From: Amnibacterium sp. CER49
GTDB lineage: Bacteria > Actinomycetota > Actinomycetes > Actinomycetales > Microbacteriaceae
Direction of reading: 5' to 3'
DNA length: 64,000 bases
Assembly (NCBI RefSeq): GCF_029846255.1
Contig: NZ_JARVWQ010000001.1
Location: 186,001 to 250,000 of the forward strand
Made by a program: the position numbers and the translations under genes. The notes beneath the pieces were generated by a model. That model made no database searches and was not told the DNA's origin. It worked only from the letters and a program-made list of their open reading frames with translations. Shown here one piece after another: positions 1 to 11,106 of this stretch (the stretch's first letter is position 1; the number at the start of each line of letters is the position of its first letter).

Positions 1-1019
1 GTGATCTCGGACGGCGGTCCCAGCTGCTCGGGCGCCCACGAGGCCGCCTCCTGCTGCGGCTCGGCGGGGACGTTGCTCCACGCCGTGGCTGCGGGCGCGC
101 CCCAGCCGGGGATCGCCTGCTGCTCGGGCTCGTCGTCGTACTCGTAGTGGTCCACCTCGCCGCCCTGCGGCTCGAGGAAGGCGGGGCCCTGCTGGGCGAC
201 CTCGAACGGGTGCCGGCCGGGCGTGGCGACGGGCGTCGGGCTCGAGAACGAGAGCGCGTCGTCGCCCTGGGGCTCGACGAAGAACTGCGGCAGGCCGACC
301 GGCGCCGTCATCGGCGCCTGCGCCTCGAGCGCGGCGCGGTCGAGGGCAGGCATCGACATCGCCACGGTCGGCGCGTCGTCGTAGTCCTCGTACTCGACCG
401 AGGCGGGGCCGCCGAACGCGGCGGGCACCTGCGAGGCGGGCGCCGCGTCGCTGAACCAGGCGGCGGGCATGCCGTCCTCGGTGAGCTCCGCGGCCTGCGC
501 GGCGCGGCGGTCGCGCCGGCTGTGCGGCGGCTCGACCGGCTGCTGGACGGGGATGCGCGCGGTCGGCAGCACCTCGGGCTCGCGCTCACGGCGCAGCACG
601 GCGTCGCGGACGCGGTCGAGCAGCTCGCCCGACACCGACGACGGACCCGTCGCCGGCCCGCGACCGAACGACTGCGGCATCGCGGGACGGAAGTCGGCGG
701 GCGGCTGCGGGGCCTCCTGCTGGGGCGCAGGCGCATCGGCGCGCCGCGACAGCGCGGCCCAGATGTCGGCGGTGTTCTGCGCGGAGAAGTCCTGCTCGGG
801 GTCGATGCGGCCCCGCGGGTCGGCGTTGCCGAAGTCGACGACACCGCTCGGGTGCATCCGGCCCTCGGCGAGGGCCTCCGCGGCGCGGCGCTCGGCCTCG
901 CGCGCCTCGCGCCGGCTCATCGGCTGCCTGCCGTCGGCGCGGGGCTCACCAGCCCGGGCGGTGTCCACGCCGGTGCCGCTGCGGCTCCCGCGGAAGGACT
1001 CGTCCTGCCACATGCTCAT
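1..1019 (-). CDS. Hypothetical disordered protein, 3' part beyond window
   Basis: About 339 codons are visible from ATG at 1019, and the gene runs off the left edge, so its stop is not seen. The N-terminus begins [15 protein letters not shown], followed by a highly charged [17 protein letters not shown] helix. The remainder is low-complexity, rich in Pro, Ala, Glu and Gln. No catalytic motif or membrane segment is visible in this part. The ATG overlaps the nadD stop by four bases (ATGA), indicating translational coupling. In Microbacteriaceae a long, poorly conserved protein of unknown function commonly sits between nadD and rsfS. That placement is from memory and the function is unknown. Confidence 0.7.
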   Translation of the reverse strand, partial: MSMWQDESFRGSRSGTGVDTARAGEPRADGRQPMSRREAREAERRAAEALAEGRMHPSGVVDFGNADPRGRIDPEQDFSAQNTADIWAALSRRADAPAPQQEAPQPPADFRPAMPQSFGRGPATGPSSVSGELLDRVRDAVLRREREPEVLPTARIPVQQPVEPPHSRRDRRAAQAAELTEDGMPAAWFSDAAPASQVPAAFGGPASVEYEDYDDAPTVAMSMPALDRAALEAQAPMTAPVGLPQFFVEPQGDDALSFSSPTPVATPGRHPFEVAQQGPAFLEPQGGEVDHYEYDDEPEQQAIPGWGAPAATAWSNVPAEPQQEAASWAPEQLGPPSEI

Positions 1020-1579
1020 GGTTCGCTCCTGTACAGCCGGTGCTTGCTGATGTACTGAACCACACCATCCGGAACGAGGTACCAAACGGGTGCGCCGTGT
1101 CGCACACGCGCTCGACAATCCGTCGAGGAGATGGCGAGAGCGGGCACCTCGAGCACGCTCACCCGCTCCGCGGGCAGCCCGGTGACGGTCAGGGCGTGGC
1201 CCGGACGGGTCACCGCGACGAAGTGGGCGAGCTTCCAGAGCTCGTCCATGTCCTTCCACTCGAAGATCTGCGCGATGGCGTCGGCGCCCGAGATGAAGAA
1301 GAGGTCGGCGTCCGGGCGCTGCGCCTGCAGGTCGCGCAGCGTGTCGACCGTGTAGGTCGTGCCGCCGCGATCGATGTCGACGCGCGACACCGTGAACCGC
1401 GGGTTGGAGGCCGTCGCGACGACCGTCATGAGGTAGCGGTGCTCGGCCGGGGTGACCGTGTGCTTGTGCCAGGGCTCACCCGTGGGCACGAAGACGACCT
1501 CGTCGAGGTCGAAGACCCGCTGCACCTCGCTCGCGGCCACGAGGTGGCCGTGGTGCACGGGATCGAAGGTGCCGCCCAT
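1016..1579 (-). CDS. nadD: Nicotinate-nucleotide adenylyltransferase
   Basis: NadD transfers AMP from ATP to nicotinate mononucleotide, giving deamido-NAD in cytoplasmic NAD synthesis. The 187-residue product has the nucleotidyltransferase signature [12 protein letters not shown] at residues 2-13 and the family ISSTDCRAR motif at 150-158, where the usual ISSTxIR isoleucine is Cys. ATG at 1579 is chosen because the frame is open back only to a TAG at about 1645 with no other start codon. The encoded upstream residues RARIGV resemble the usual NadD N-terminus, so an unrecognised start cannot be excluded. It lies downstream of proA and overlaps the next gene by 4 bp. Confidence 0.95.
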   Translation of the reverse strand: MGGTFDPVHHGHLVAASEVQRVFDLDEVVFVPTGEPWHKHTVTPAEHRYLMTVVATASNPRFTVSRVDIDRGGTTYTVDTLRDLQAQRPDADLFFISGADAIAQIFEWKDMDELWKLAHFVAVTRPGHALTVTGLPAERVSVLEVPALAISSTDCRARVRHGAPVWYLVPDGVVQYISKHRLYRSEP

Positions 1580-1642
1580 GACCCCGATCCGGGCGCGGCG
1601 GCCGGGTGTCGGGGCGGGCGTGTCGAGGGAGACGGCTCCCCG

Positions 1643-1837
1643 CTAGTGCGACGGGCCGTGCGGCGGGTTCGAGGAGCCGCCGCGCTTGCCGGCGTGGCGG
1701 TGCGCGACGTCGCGGTACGACCAGGCGACGAAGCCGAGCACGAGGAAGCCCGCGATCGCGATGAGCGGGAACACGGGCGCCGGGAAGATCAGCGGGTGCT
1801 CCGCGGACACGGTCGGCAGAGCGGTCAGCAGCGACAA
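1643..1837 (-). CDS. Small single-pass membrane protein (64 aa)
   Basis: The start is a TTG at 1837 preceded by a strong Shine-Dalgarno GAGGAGG six bases upstream, which decides it. The product has a short N-terminus, one hydrophobic helix at roughly residues 18-40 (FPLIAIAGFLVLGFVAW), and a basic tail rich in His, Lys and Gly ending HGPSH. It lies between proA and nadD, 63 bp before the nadD ATG, and is read in the same direction. Short membrane proteins of this kind are common near nadD in Microbacteriaceae. The function is unknown. Confidence 0.75.
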   Translation of the reverse strand: MSLLTALPTVSAEHPLIFPAPVFPLIAIAGFLVLGFVAWSYRDVAHRHAGKRGGSSNPPHGPSH

Positions 1838-1902
1838 GAGCGGCCTCCTCGGGCGGGGACGGACGGGGATGCGGTCGGGGAACGATCCTAGAGCGCTCGG
1901 GC

Positions 1903-3177
1903 TCAGGACCGGATCTGGCCCGACCCGCGCACGAGCCACTTGGTGCTCGTGAGCTCGGGCAGCCCCATCGGCCCCCGCGCGTGCAGCTTCTGGGTGGAGA
2001 TGCCGACCTCGGCGCCGAAGCCGAACTCGCCGCCGTCGGTGAAGCGCGTCGAGGCGTTCACCATGACGACCGCCGAGTCGACCTCGGCGAGGAACCGGTC
2101 GGCGGCGGCGAGGTCGTTCGTGACGATGGTCTCGGTGTGGTGGGTCGACCAGCGGTCGATGTGCTCGAGCGCGGCGTCGAGGTCGTCGACGACGCCGACC
2201 GCGAGGTCGAGCGAGTAGTACTCGGCCGCCCAGTCCTCGTCGCTGACGGGCTCGAGCCCCGGGACGATCGCCCGGCTGCGCTCGTCGGCGTGCAACGTCA
2301 CCCCCGCGTCGCGGAGCGCGCCGAGCACCGGTGGCAGCAGCCGCTCGGCGGCGTCGCGGTGCACGAGCAGCGTCTCTGCCGCGTTGCAGACGCCGACCCG
2401 CTGCGTCTTCGCGTTCACCACGATCGACGCCGCCATCGCGGGGTCGGCACTCGCATCGAGGTAGACGTGGACGACGCCGGCGCCGGTCTCGATGACGGGC
2501 ACGGTCGACTCGCGGACGACGGTGTCGATGAGCCCGGCGCTGCCGCGCGGCACGAGCACGTCGACGAGCCCGCGCGCCCGCATGAGCTCGGCGGCGCCGT
2601 CGCGGCCGAACTCGTCGATGGTCTGCACCACGTCGGCGGGCAGGCCGGCCGTGGCGACGGCCTCCTGGATGAGCTCGACGAGCACCCGGTTCGTGTGCTC
2701 CGCGGCGGTGCCGCCGCGGAGCACCACCGCGTTGCCGCTCTTCAGCGCGAGTGCCGTGATGTCGACCGTCACGTTCGGCCGCGCCTCGTAGATCGCGCCG
2801 ACCACGCCGAACGGCACCCGCACCTGGCTCAGCTTCAACCCGTTCGGCAGCGTGCTGCCGCGGAGCACCTCGCCCACGGGGTCGGGCAGGGCGACGATCT
2901 GCAGCACCGCGTCCGCGAGCGCGCCGATGCGGCGCTCGTCGAGCGCGAGGCGATCGAGGAGCCCCGCGGACAGCCCGTTCCGGCGCCCGGCCTCGAGGTC
3001 GCGCGCGTTCGCCGGGACGATCCGCTCGACCCCGGCGAGGAGGGCGTGAGCGATCGCCTCGAGCGCCCGGTTCTTCTGCGCCGCCGTCGCGGTCGCGAGC
3101 GGCTTCGACGCCGCCTTCGCCGCCGCGAAGCGGGCCTGCGCGCCAGTGGTCGAGGGCGCCGCGAGGGTGTCCGTCAT
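1903..3177 (-). CDS. proA: Gamma-glutamyl phosphate reductase
   Basis: ProA performs the second step of proline synthesis, NADPH-dependent reduction of gamma-glutamyl phosphate to glutamate semialdehyde. At 424 residues it has normal length. The aldehyde-dehydrogenase fold is visible from VPFGVVGAIYEARPNVTVD (121-139) and the catalytic cysteine is Cys264 in VGVCNAAETLL. It starts at ATG 3177; no good ribosome-binding site is visible just upstream. It lies 101 bp downstream of proB. A 17-bp perfect inverted repeat fills much of that gap and could fold in the mRNA just before the start codon. Confidence 0.96.
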   Translation of the reverse strand: MTDTLAAPSTTGAQARFAAAKAASKPLATATAAQKNRALEAIAHALLAGVERIVPANARDLEAGRRNGLSAGLLDRLALDERRIGALADAVLQIVALPDPVGEVLRGSTLPNGLKLSQVRVPFGVVGAIYEARPNVTVDITALALKSGNAVVLRGGTAAEHTNRVLVELIQEAVATAGLPADVVQTIDEFGRDGAAELMRARGLVDVLVPRGSAGLIDTVVRESTVPVIETGAGVVHVYLDASADPAMAASIVVNAKTQRVGVCNAAETLLVHRDAAERLLPPVLGALRDAGVTLHADERSRAIVPGLEPVSDEDWAAEYYSLDLAVGVVDDLDAALEHIDRWSTHHTETIVTNDLAAADRFLAEVDSAVVMVNASTRFTDGGEFGFGAEVGISTQKLHARGPMGLPELTSTKWLVRGSGQIRS

Positions 3178-3195
3178 GCGCAGGAAGTGTAGAGC

Positions 3196-3278
3196 CTGAC
3201 GGAACGACGGCGCTCCTGCTGTCCCATCGGCCGGACCCGCGTGCGGCGTCCCGGGCGGCGCGATCCGCCGTCGTTCCG

Positions 3279-3282
<4 letters not shown>
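3196..3282 (-). promoter_or_regulatory. 17-bp perfect inverted repeat between proB and proA
   Basis: Arms CTGACGGAACGACGGCG (3196-3212) and its exact complement (3266-3282) are separated by 53 bp. In the minus-strand transcript the first arm contains the proB stop codon and the second ends 18 nt before the proA ATG. The hairpin could couple proA translation to ribosomes leaving proB, or act as an attenuator. The structure is seen directly; its role is inferred. Confidence 0.6.
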
Positions 3283-5648
<2,366 letters not shown>

Positions 5649-5667
5649 GACGAACTGCTTCGCGCGG

Positions 5668-5934
5668 TCAGACCTCGACGGTCTCCGGCACGACGATGTT
5701 GACGACCTTGCGGCCGCCCTTCGCGCCGAACTGCACGGCGCCCGCCTCGAGGGCGAACAGGGTGTCGTCGCCGCCGCGGCCGACGTTCGCGCCCGGGTGG
5801 AAGTGCGTGCCGCGCTGGCGGACGATGATCTCGCCGGCCTTCACGACCTGACCGCCGAAGCGCTTCACGCCGAGTCGCTGCGCGTTGGAGTCGCGACCGT
5901 TGCGGGTCGAGCTCGCGCCCTTCTTGTGTGCCAT
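5668..5934 (-). CDS. rpmA: 50S ribosomal protein L27
   Basis: The product is 88 residues, the usual length. It begins [19 protein letters not shown], the conserved L27 N-terminus that reaches the peptidyl-transferase centre. [15 protein letters not shown] follows at about 40-54. The sequence starts directly at MAHKKG, without the cleaved N-terminal extension of Firmicutes L27. ATG 5934 lies 14 bp downstream of rplU, and both are made from one promoter upstream of rplU. Confidence 0.98.
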   Translation of the reverse strand: MAHKKGASSTRNGRDSNAQRLGVKRFGGQVVKAGEIIVRQRGTHFHPGANVGRGGDDTLFALEAGAVQFGAKGGRKVVNIVVPETVEV

Positions 5935-5948
5935 GTCGGTGTCGCTCC

Positions 5949-6257
5949 TCAGCCGATCGCGGTGATCTTGACGCGGGTGAGCTCCTGGCGGTGGCCCTGG
6001 CGCTTCTTGTACCCGGTCTTGTTCTTGAACTTCTGGATCACGATCTTCGGGCCGCGGGTGTGCTCGAGCACCTCACCCGTGACCGTGACCGCGGCGAGGT
6101 CGGCCAGCTTGCTGGTCACCTTCTCGCCGTCGACGAGCAGCACCGGGGCGAAGCGGACCGTGCCGTCCTCGCCGGGCTTCTGGCGGTCGACGGTGAGGAC
6201 GGTGCCCACCTCGACCTTCTCCTGGCGCCCACCGGCGCGCACGATCGCATAGACCAC
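5949..6257 (-). CDS. rplU: 50S ribosomal protein L21
   Basis: The product is 102 residues, the family length when translation starts at GTG 6257 ([17 protein letters not shown]). That GTG has a GAGG ribosome-binding site six bases upstream. An in-frame ATG at 6275 would add six residues not expected in L21. The C-terminal segment [17 protein letters not shown] carries the conserved basic 23S rRNA-binding signature. It is the first gene of rplU-rpmA. Confidence 0.95.
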   Translation of the reverse strand: MVYAIVRAGGRQEKVEVGTVLTVDRQKPGEDGTVRFAPVLLVDGEKVTSKLADLAAVTVTGEVLEHTRGPKIVIQKFKNKTGYKKRQGHRQELTRVKITAIG

Positions 6258-6379
6258 TTCGAGCCTCAACTCCATGTCACGGGCCTCGGGCGAGCCTGCA
6301 CGGCTGCGAGGACCCAAGTCGGAACCGGTGTCGGGAAGCCCACCTCGGGCGACGGCTTCCGCACCGACCTTCGAGGATA
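6258..6379 (-). promoter_or_regulatory. rplU promoter and ~110-nt 5' leader
   Basis: A -10 hexamer TATCCT reads on the minus strand at 6379-6374, which would start RNA near 6367 and leave a leader of about 110 nt. The leader contains the complementary segments GGAAGCC and GGCTTCC. Ribosomal protein operons often have autoregulatory leaders, but no described L21 leader motif was recognised here. Confidence 0.5.
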
Positions 6380-6446
6380 GCCCATCCCGGACCCCGGTGC
6401 CGACGCCGTCCCGGATCCTCCGGGCACGCGGTGCGACGATGAGCAG

Positions 6447-6722
6447 GTGACCGTGCTCGTCGACGAACCGATGTGGCCGGCGCACGGGCGCCTGTGGGCG
6501 CACCTCGTGAGCGATGCGTCGCTCGACGAGCTGCACGCGTTCGCCGACCGCGCCGGGGTGCCGCGCCGGGGCTTCGACCTCGACCACTACGACGTGCCCG
6601 AGGAGCGGATCCCCGAGCTCGTCGCGCTCGGCGCCGAGCGGGTCACGGCGGGCGAGCTGACGCGCCGCCTCATCGCGAGCGGGCTGCGCGTCCGGGCGCG
6701 GGACCGCGCCCGGACCGGATAG
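6447..6722 (+). CDS. DUF4031 domain protein
   Basis: The 91-residue protein contains the DUF4031 core: [20 protein letters not shown], then [17 protein letters not shown]. This family is widespread in actinobacteria with no assigned reaction; its conserved His and Asp residues suggest a small binding or catalytic pocket. GTG 6447 follows a possible -10 (GACGAT, 6435-6440) by six bases, so the mRNA may be leaderless. It is divergent from rplU and convergent with rne across a hairpin. Confidence 0.75.
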   Translation: MTVLVDEPMWPAHGRLWAHLVSDASLDELHAFADRAGVPRRGFDLDHYDVPEERIPELVALGAERVTAGELTRRLIASGLRVRARDRARTG

Positions 6723-6754
6723 CGCAGCGGGCGCGGGACCGCGCCCGAACGCAC

Positions 6755-6809
6755 CTGCTCCGGATCCGTGTCGCTCTCGGTGCGTCTCAGCGACAAGGAT
6801 CCGGAGCAG
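6755..6809. terminator. Convergent terminator hairpin with BamHI-like core
   Basis: CTGCTCCGGATCC (6755-6767) pairs perfectly with 6797-6809. An inner stem TGTCGCT/AGCGACA (6769-6775/6789-6795) continues it. It sits between the DUF4031 gene and rne, which converge, so it can terminate both. The GCTCCGGATCC core recurs at 58914-58964 and, in related form, in the repeats at 39590 and 52612. Confidence 0.75.
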
Positions 6810-6813
6810 GCGG

Positions 6814-9240
6814 TCAGTCGTTCTGACCCGGGGTGAGCGCCGGGGTGCTCACGCGGCGGGATCGGCGACGGCCCTCGCCCGGGCGCTTCGGCGCGGGCAG
6901 CGCGTTCAGCACCGAGTCGAGCAGGCCCGCGGCCTCGTCCTTCGGCAGCTGCGGGGCGGCCTCGTGGTGCTCCACCGGCAGGTCGAGGAGCACCGCGGGA
7001 GCATCGGGCTCGGCCTCGGACGGCGCGGACCGCGCGGTCGCGGGCTCGGGCACGTGCACCGGTTCGGGCGCGTGCTCGCCCCGATCCGGCTCGACCTGCT
7101 TGCCGTTCGCGAGCGTGGCGCCTGCGATCTGGGCGAGCATCGTCTTCGCGCCGTCGGTGATCGCGTGCGTCGCGGACTGCCGCTGCGGCGCCGGCTGCTG
7201 CTGCTGCTGACCGCCGCCGCGACGGCGGCGCTGGTCCTGCTTCGGCGCCTCCGGCTGCGGGGTCGCCTCGCCGAGCGACTCCGCGAGGCCGACGCCGAGC
7301 CGCTTGCGGGTCATCTGCACGAGCCCGAGCGAGGTCACCTCGGCGACCTGGTGCTTCGTGCGGTCGCGCGACAGGCACTCGACGAGGCGGCGCAGCACGA
7401 GGTCGCGGTTGCTCTCGAGCACCATGTCGATGAAGTCGATGACGATGATGCCGCCGATGTCGCGCAGCCGGAGCTGACGGACGATCTCCTCCGCGGCCTC
7501 GAGGTTGTTCTTCGTCACCGTCTCCTCGAGGTTGCCCCCGGAGCCGACGAACTTGCCGGTGTTCACGTCGATGACGGTCATCGCCTCGGTCCGGTCGATG
7601 ACGAGCGAGCCGCCCGACGGCAGCCAGACCTTGCGGTCGAGCGCCTTCTCGATCTGCTCGTGCACGCGGAACTCCGCGAACACGTCGCCGTCGCCGTCCC
7701 AGCGCTCGACGCGCTCGAGCAGGTCGGGCGCGACCTGCGACAGGTACCGCTCGATGACCGCGCGGGCCTCGTCGCCCTGGATCACGAGCTTCGTGAAGTC
7801 CTCGTTGAAGACGTCGCGGACGATCTTCACGAGCAGGTCGGGCTCGCCGTGCAGCAGCGCCGGGGCGCTCGCGGTCTCGACGAGGTGCTGGATCTCGGCC
7901 CACTGGTTCGCGAGGCGCTGCACGTCGACGACGAGCTGCTCCTCGGTGGCCCCCTCGGCGGCCGTGCGCACGATGACGCCGGCGGAGTCGGGCAGCGCGT
8001 CCTTGAGGATGCGCTTGAGCCGGGCGCGCTCGGTGTCGGGCAGCTTGCGCGAGATGCCGTTCATCGAGCCGTTCGGCACGTAGACGAGGTAGCGGCCGGG
8101 CAGCGACACCGAGCTGGTCAGGCGGGCGCCCTTGTGGCCGATCGGGTCCTTCGTGACCTGCACGAGGACCCGGTCGCCCGGCTTCAGCGCGAGCTCGATG
8201 CGCCGGGCCTGCGAGCCCTTCTCGCCGAGCCGGTCGCTCGCGGCCTCCCAGTCGACCTCGCCGGAGTAGAGCACCGCGTTGCGGCCGCGGCCGATGTCGA
8301 CGAAGGCGGCCTCCATGCTCGGCAGCACGTTCTGCACGCGGCCGAGGTAGACGTTGCCGATGAGCGAGACGTTCTGGCTCTTCGCGACGTAGTGCTCGGC
8401 CAGGATCCCGTCCTCGAGCACGCCGATCTCGATGCGGTCGCCGTTGTTGCGCACGATCATGCGGCGGTCGACGGACTCGCGGCGGGCGAGGAACTCGGCC
8501 TCGGTGACCACGGTGCGGCGCCGGCCCGCGTCACGGCCGTCGCGGCGGCGCTGGCGCTTGGCCTCGAGCCGGGTCGAGCCCTTCAGCTTCTGCGGCTCGG
8601 TGATGAGCTCCCTGACGGGCTTCGCCTTCGGCACGACCTCGGTGACGGTGCCCTCGGCGCCCGCCTGGCCGCCGGTGGACCGCTTGCGGGCGCGGCGACG
8701 CGAGCGGCGCGACGGGGTCCCGTCGCCCTCCGCCTCGTCCTGCTCGGGCTCGTCGTCGTCCTGCGGCACCTCGAGCGGACCCGCGGGCTGCTGCGGCAGC
8801 GCGGGCGGCGCCTGGAACAGCACGGCGAGGCTCGGACGCGACGACGGAGCGCCGGCCTCGGCCTCGGCGTCGCCGTCGGGCGAACCCGCGGCGTGGGGGT
8901 CGGCGTCGTCGGTCGTGGACGGCTCCCCCGAGGCGGGCGCGTCGGCCTCGGCGGCGGGTGCGGGCAGCTCCTCGGCGGGCGCCTCGTCGGCGCTGCGCTC
9001 CGGGTGCCCGCCGCCCGCCTGGGCCGGCTCGGTGGACTCGGGGTCCGGCGGCACGATCAGGTCCTGCTCGCCCTGCTCGTCCTCGCCGTTCGCGTCGGGG
9101 ACGAGCGGCTCGCCGACAGCGGGGGCGGTGTTCGCATCGGCCGCGCGGACCGGGGCGCTGCGCCGTCTGCGGCGCGGCGCGGTCCGCTCGATCTCCTCGC
9201 CCTGCTCCTGGCCTGCTCCGTCGTTCTCGTACTCCACCAT
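6814..9240 (-). CDS. rne: Ribonuclease E/G family endoribonuclease lacking Zn-link
   Basis: RNase E/G cleaves single-stranded A/U-rich RNA and drives mRNA decay and rRNA/tRNA processing. The 808-residue product has a long acidic/basic disordered N-terminal region, then the catalytic core: S1 domain ([20 protein letters not shown]), and DNase-like segments VIDVNTGKF and IIVIDFIDM carrying the two catalytic aspartates. After [14 protein letters not shown] the usual Zn-link motif (CPxC or CEHC type) is replaced by [11 protein letters not shown]. Only one Cys is seen in the catalytic region, in VECLSRD. ATG 9240 is preferred because GAGGAG precedes it; a GTG at 9258 is possible. Confidence 0.92.
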   Translation of the reverse strand: MVEYENDGAGQEQGEEIERTAPRRRRRSAPVRAADANTAPAVGEPLVPDANGEDEQGEQDLIVPPDPESTEPAQAGGGHPERSADEAPAEELPAPAAEADAPASGEPSTTDDADPHAAGSPDGDAEAEAGAPSSRPSLAVLFQAPPALPQQPAGPLEVPQDDDEPEQDEAEGDGTPSRRSRRRARKRSTGGQAGAEGTVTEVVPKAKPVRELITEPQKLKGSTRLEAKRQRRRDGRDAGRRRTVVTEAEFLARRESVDRRMIVRNNGDRIEIGVLEDGILAEHYVAKSQNVSLIGNVYLGRVQNVLPSMEAAFVDIGRGRNAVLYSGEVDWEAASDRLGEKGSQARRIELALKPGDRVLVQVTKDPIGHKGARLTSSVSLPGRYLVYVPNGSMNGISRKLPDTERARLKRILKDALPDSAGVIVRTAAEGATEEQLVVDVQRLANQWAEIQHLVETASAPALLHGEPDLLVKIVRDVFNEDFTKLVIQGDEARAVIERYLSQVAPDLLERVERWDGDGDVFAEFRVHEQIEKALDRKVWLPSGGSLVIDRTEAMTVIDVNTGKFVGSGGNLEETVTKNNLEAAEEIVRQLRLRDIGGIIVIDFIDMVLESNRDLVLRRLVECLSRDRTKHQVAEVTSLGLVQMTRKRLGVGLAESLGEATPQPEAPKQDQRRRRGGGQQQQQPAPQRQSATHAITDGAKTMLAQIAGATLANGKQVEPDRGEHAPEPVHVPEPATARSAPSEAEPDAPAVLLDLPVEHHEAAPQLPKDEAAGLLDSVLNALPAPKRPGEGRRRSRRVSTPALTPGQND

Positions 9241-9489
9241 CGCTGGTGCACTCCTCACGCGGGTGCGGCCGGGCTCGAGACCCTGCCGTCTCCTTGTGCT
9301 CTGCGCCGGCCCGACGGCGGCTCGTGCTGCTGCCTGGCTCGGCGGAATCCATGTGTCGCGCGTCGGGATCGGCGCGCGCGGCGGGACAAGCGCCGCCGGG
9401 TTCCCCCGGATCTCGGCCCGCAGGGTGCGGGCCTGTCGAAGCGTTCGGCCTCCCCGTGCGACGCACGCGGACGACCTGCAGGCATTATC
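9241..9489 (-). promoter_or_regulatory. rne promoter and long 5' untranslated leader
   Basis: An extended -10 (TGC followed by GATAAT, minus strand 9492-9484) would start RNA near 9477. That leaves about 235 nt before the rne ATG. The leader holds an 8-bp perfect hairpin (GGCCCGCA 9415-9422 with 9426-9433) and further G/C stems. Long leaders let RNase E autoregulate its own mRNA in Escherichia coli; whether that applies here is inference. No gene is seen in 9241-9566. Confidence 0.5.
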
Positions 9490-9566
9490 GCACGACCCTC
9501 CGCCGCGCCGCCGTCCCCCACCCGGGCCTCCCGCCGTCGGGACGCCCCGGTGCGATACTGCCGGGC

Positions 9567-10208
9567 GTGATCGTGCAGGAGCCCGCCGTCGCCGAGCCCG
9601 CGACCGGTGTCACGGTGCCCGACGAGCGCGACCGGCCGACCGCCCTCGCGATCCTGCTGATCGTCGGCGGCGTGATCGGCCTCGTCGCCGCGTTCGCCCT
9701 GACCCTCGACAAGTTCCAGGCGCTGACCCACCCGTCGTCGAACCTGTCCTGCGACTTCAACCTGCTCGTGCAGTGCGGCAAGAACCTCGGCTCGCCGCAG
9801 GGCAGCGCCTTCGGCTTCCCGAACCCGCTCATCGGGCTCGTGTGCTTCCCGGCGCCGATCTTCGTCGGCGTGTCGGTGCTCGCGGGGGCCCGCTTCCCGC
9901 GCTGGTTCTGGGCCGTCTTCAACCTCGGGATGCTCTTCGCGATCGGCTTCGTGATCTGGCTGATCGGCGTGAGCGTCTTCCTGCTCGGCACGCTCTGCCC
10001 CTGGTGCATGCTCGTGTGGAGCGTCGTGATCCCGATGTTCGTCGCCACGACGCTCTTCAACCTGAGCCGCGGCAACCTGCCGCTCGGCGCAGGCGTACGT
10101 CGCGTCGCCCGTGCCGCCTACGGGTTCACGCCGCTGATCTGCCTGCTCGCCTACGTGGCGGTCGCGGTGATCGCACAGCTGCGCCTGAACGTGCTCGCGT
10201 ACCTCTGA
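9567..10208 (+). CDS. Vitamin K epoxide reductase (VKOR) family membrane protein
   Basis: Bacterial VKOR homologues re-oxidise a periplasmic DsbA-like protein and pass electrons to quinone, supporting disulfide formation outside the membrane. The 213-residue protein has four to five hydrophobic helices. It has the conserved pair Cys62 and Cys70 (SCDFNLLVQCGKN) and the active-site CPWC at 144-147. GTG 9567 lies seven bases after GATACT (9554-9559), suggesting a leaderless mRNA; a second GTG lies at 9573. No thioredoxin-like domain is fused and no DsbA partner is adjacent. Confidence 0.9.
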   Translation: MIVQEPAVAEPATGVTVPDERDRPTALAILLIVGGVIGLVAAFALTLDKFQALTHPSSNLSCDFNLLVQCGKNLGSPQGSAFGFPNPLIGLVCFPAPIFVGVSVLAGARFPRWFWAVFNLGMLFAIGFVIWLIGVSVFLLGTLCPWCMLVWSVVIPMFVATTLFNLSRGNLPLGAGVRRVARAAYGFTPLICLLAYVAVAVIAQLRLNVLAYL

Positions 10209-10254
10209 CGGTCTCGCGCGGGACCTGTGGCGTCGCGCGCTCCGCATGCCTGCG

Positions 10255-10277
10255 GCGCGGCGCCGTGAACGCCGCGC
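10255..10277. terminator. Convergent hairpin between VKOR and ndk
   Basis: GCGCGGCG (10255-10262) pairs exactly with 10270-10277 across a 7-nt loop. It lies between two converging genes and lacks a U-run. A bidirectional terminator is the simplest reading. Confidence 0.55.
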
Positions 10278-10293
10278 GAGGCCGGAGAAGGCG

Positions 10294-10722
10294 TCAGCGC
10301 CGGGCGAACCAGAGGCCCAGCTCGCGCTCGGCGGACGCCGCCGAGTCGCTGCCGTGCACGAGGTTCTGCTGCACCCGGAGGCCCCAGTCGCGGCCGAGGT
10401 CGCCGCGGATCGTCCCGGGCGCGGCGGTGGTCGGGTCGGTGGTGCCGGCGAGCGAGCGGAAGCCCTCGATGACCCGCTCCCCCGCGATGCGCATCGCGAC
10501 GATCGGGCCGGACTCCATGAACTCCACGAGGGGCTCGAAGAACGGCTTGCCCTGGTGCTCGGCGTAGTGCTGCTCGAGCAGCGACCGGCTCGCCTGGACC
10601 CAGCGGATGTCGGTGAGCGCGTACCCCTTCGCCTCGATGCGGCGAAGGATCTCGCCGGTCAGGTTGCGCGCGACGCCGTCGGGCTTCACGAGCACCAGGG
10701 TCTCCTCGACGGACTCCGCCAC
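10294..10722 (-). CDS. ndk: Nucleoside diphosphate kinase
   Basis: Ndk balances nucleoside triphosphate pools by transferring phosphate through a histidine. The 142-residue protein has LVLVKPDGVARN at 9-20 and the active-site NLVHGSDS with the phosphorylated His near residue 118. GTG 10722 has a GGAGG ribosome-binding site. It is the last gene of ileS-folC-DUF4233-ndk, an order common in actinobacteria. Confidence 0.97.
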   Translation of the reverse strand: MAESVEETLVLVKPDGVARNLTGEILRRIEAKGYALTDIRWVQASRSLLEQHYAEHQGKPFFEPLVEFMESGPIVAMRIAGERVIEGFRSLAGTTDPTTAAPGTIRGDLGRDWGLRVQQNLVHGSDSAASAERELGLWFARR

Positions 10723-10737
10723 GGCTGCCTCCTCGCG

Positions 10738-11106
10738 CTATCGAGCGGCCCGGCGGTCGAGCCGGGCCCCGACAATCATGCAGTAGAGCCAGAAGCCGAG
10801 GAACACGACCCCGACGATGCCGATGGCGAGATCGATGACGGCGGCGGCGACGAGCAGCACCTGCACGACCCAGCCGAGCGCGATGCCCGCCCGGCTGCGC
10901 GAGGTGAGCGCGAGCGCGACCAGGATGAGCGCGAGCACCGCGCCGCCGCCCCCGAACGCGACGAGCGGGCTGATGTCGTGGTGCAGCCCGAACACCACCA
11001 GCGCGGCGAGCGGGACCACCACGAACTCGAGGCCGAGCACGATCGAGGCGAGGCTCGCCTGCGCACCCCGCGGACGGCGAGTCCGCGGTGCGCGGGCGTC
11101 GGTCAC
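10738..11106 (-). CDS. DUF4233 membrane protein
   Basis: The 122-residue protein has four predicted membrane helices after a basic N-terminus (TRRPRGAQASLASIVLGLEF) and ends in a basic tail. DUF4233 proteins are characteristically encoded between folC and ndk in actinobacteria. The function is unknown. GTG 11106 overlaps the folC stop by 4 bp (GTGA), so translation is coupled. Confidence 0.88.
   Translation of the reverse strand: MTDARAPRTRRPRGAQASLASIVLGLEFVVVPLAALVVFGLHHDISPLVAFGGGGAVLALILVALALTSRSRAGIALGWVVQVLLVAAAVIDLAIGIVGVVFLGFWLYCMIVGARLDRRAAR

Noticed and set aside
147-1058. Plus-strand frame at the left edge
   Set aside because: It reads as Arg-rich noise; the minus strand has a start coupled to nadD by ATGA and a plausible protein.
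6964-9570. Long plus-strand open frame opposite rne
   Set aside because: It is a shadow of rne in very GC-rich DNA: low-complexity Arg/Leu/Ala sequence with no domain, while the opposite strand encodes a complete RNase E/G core.
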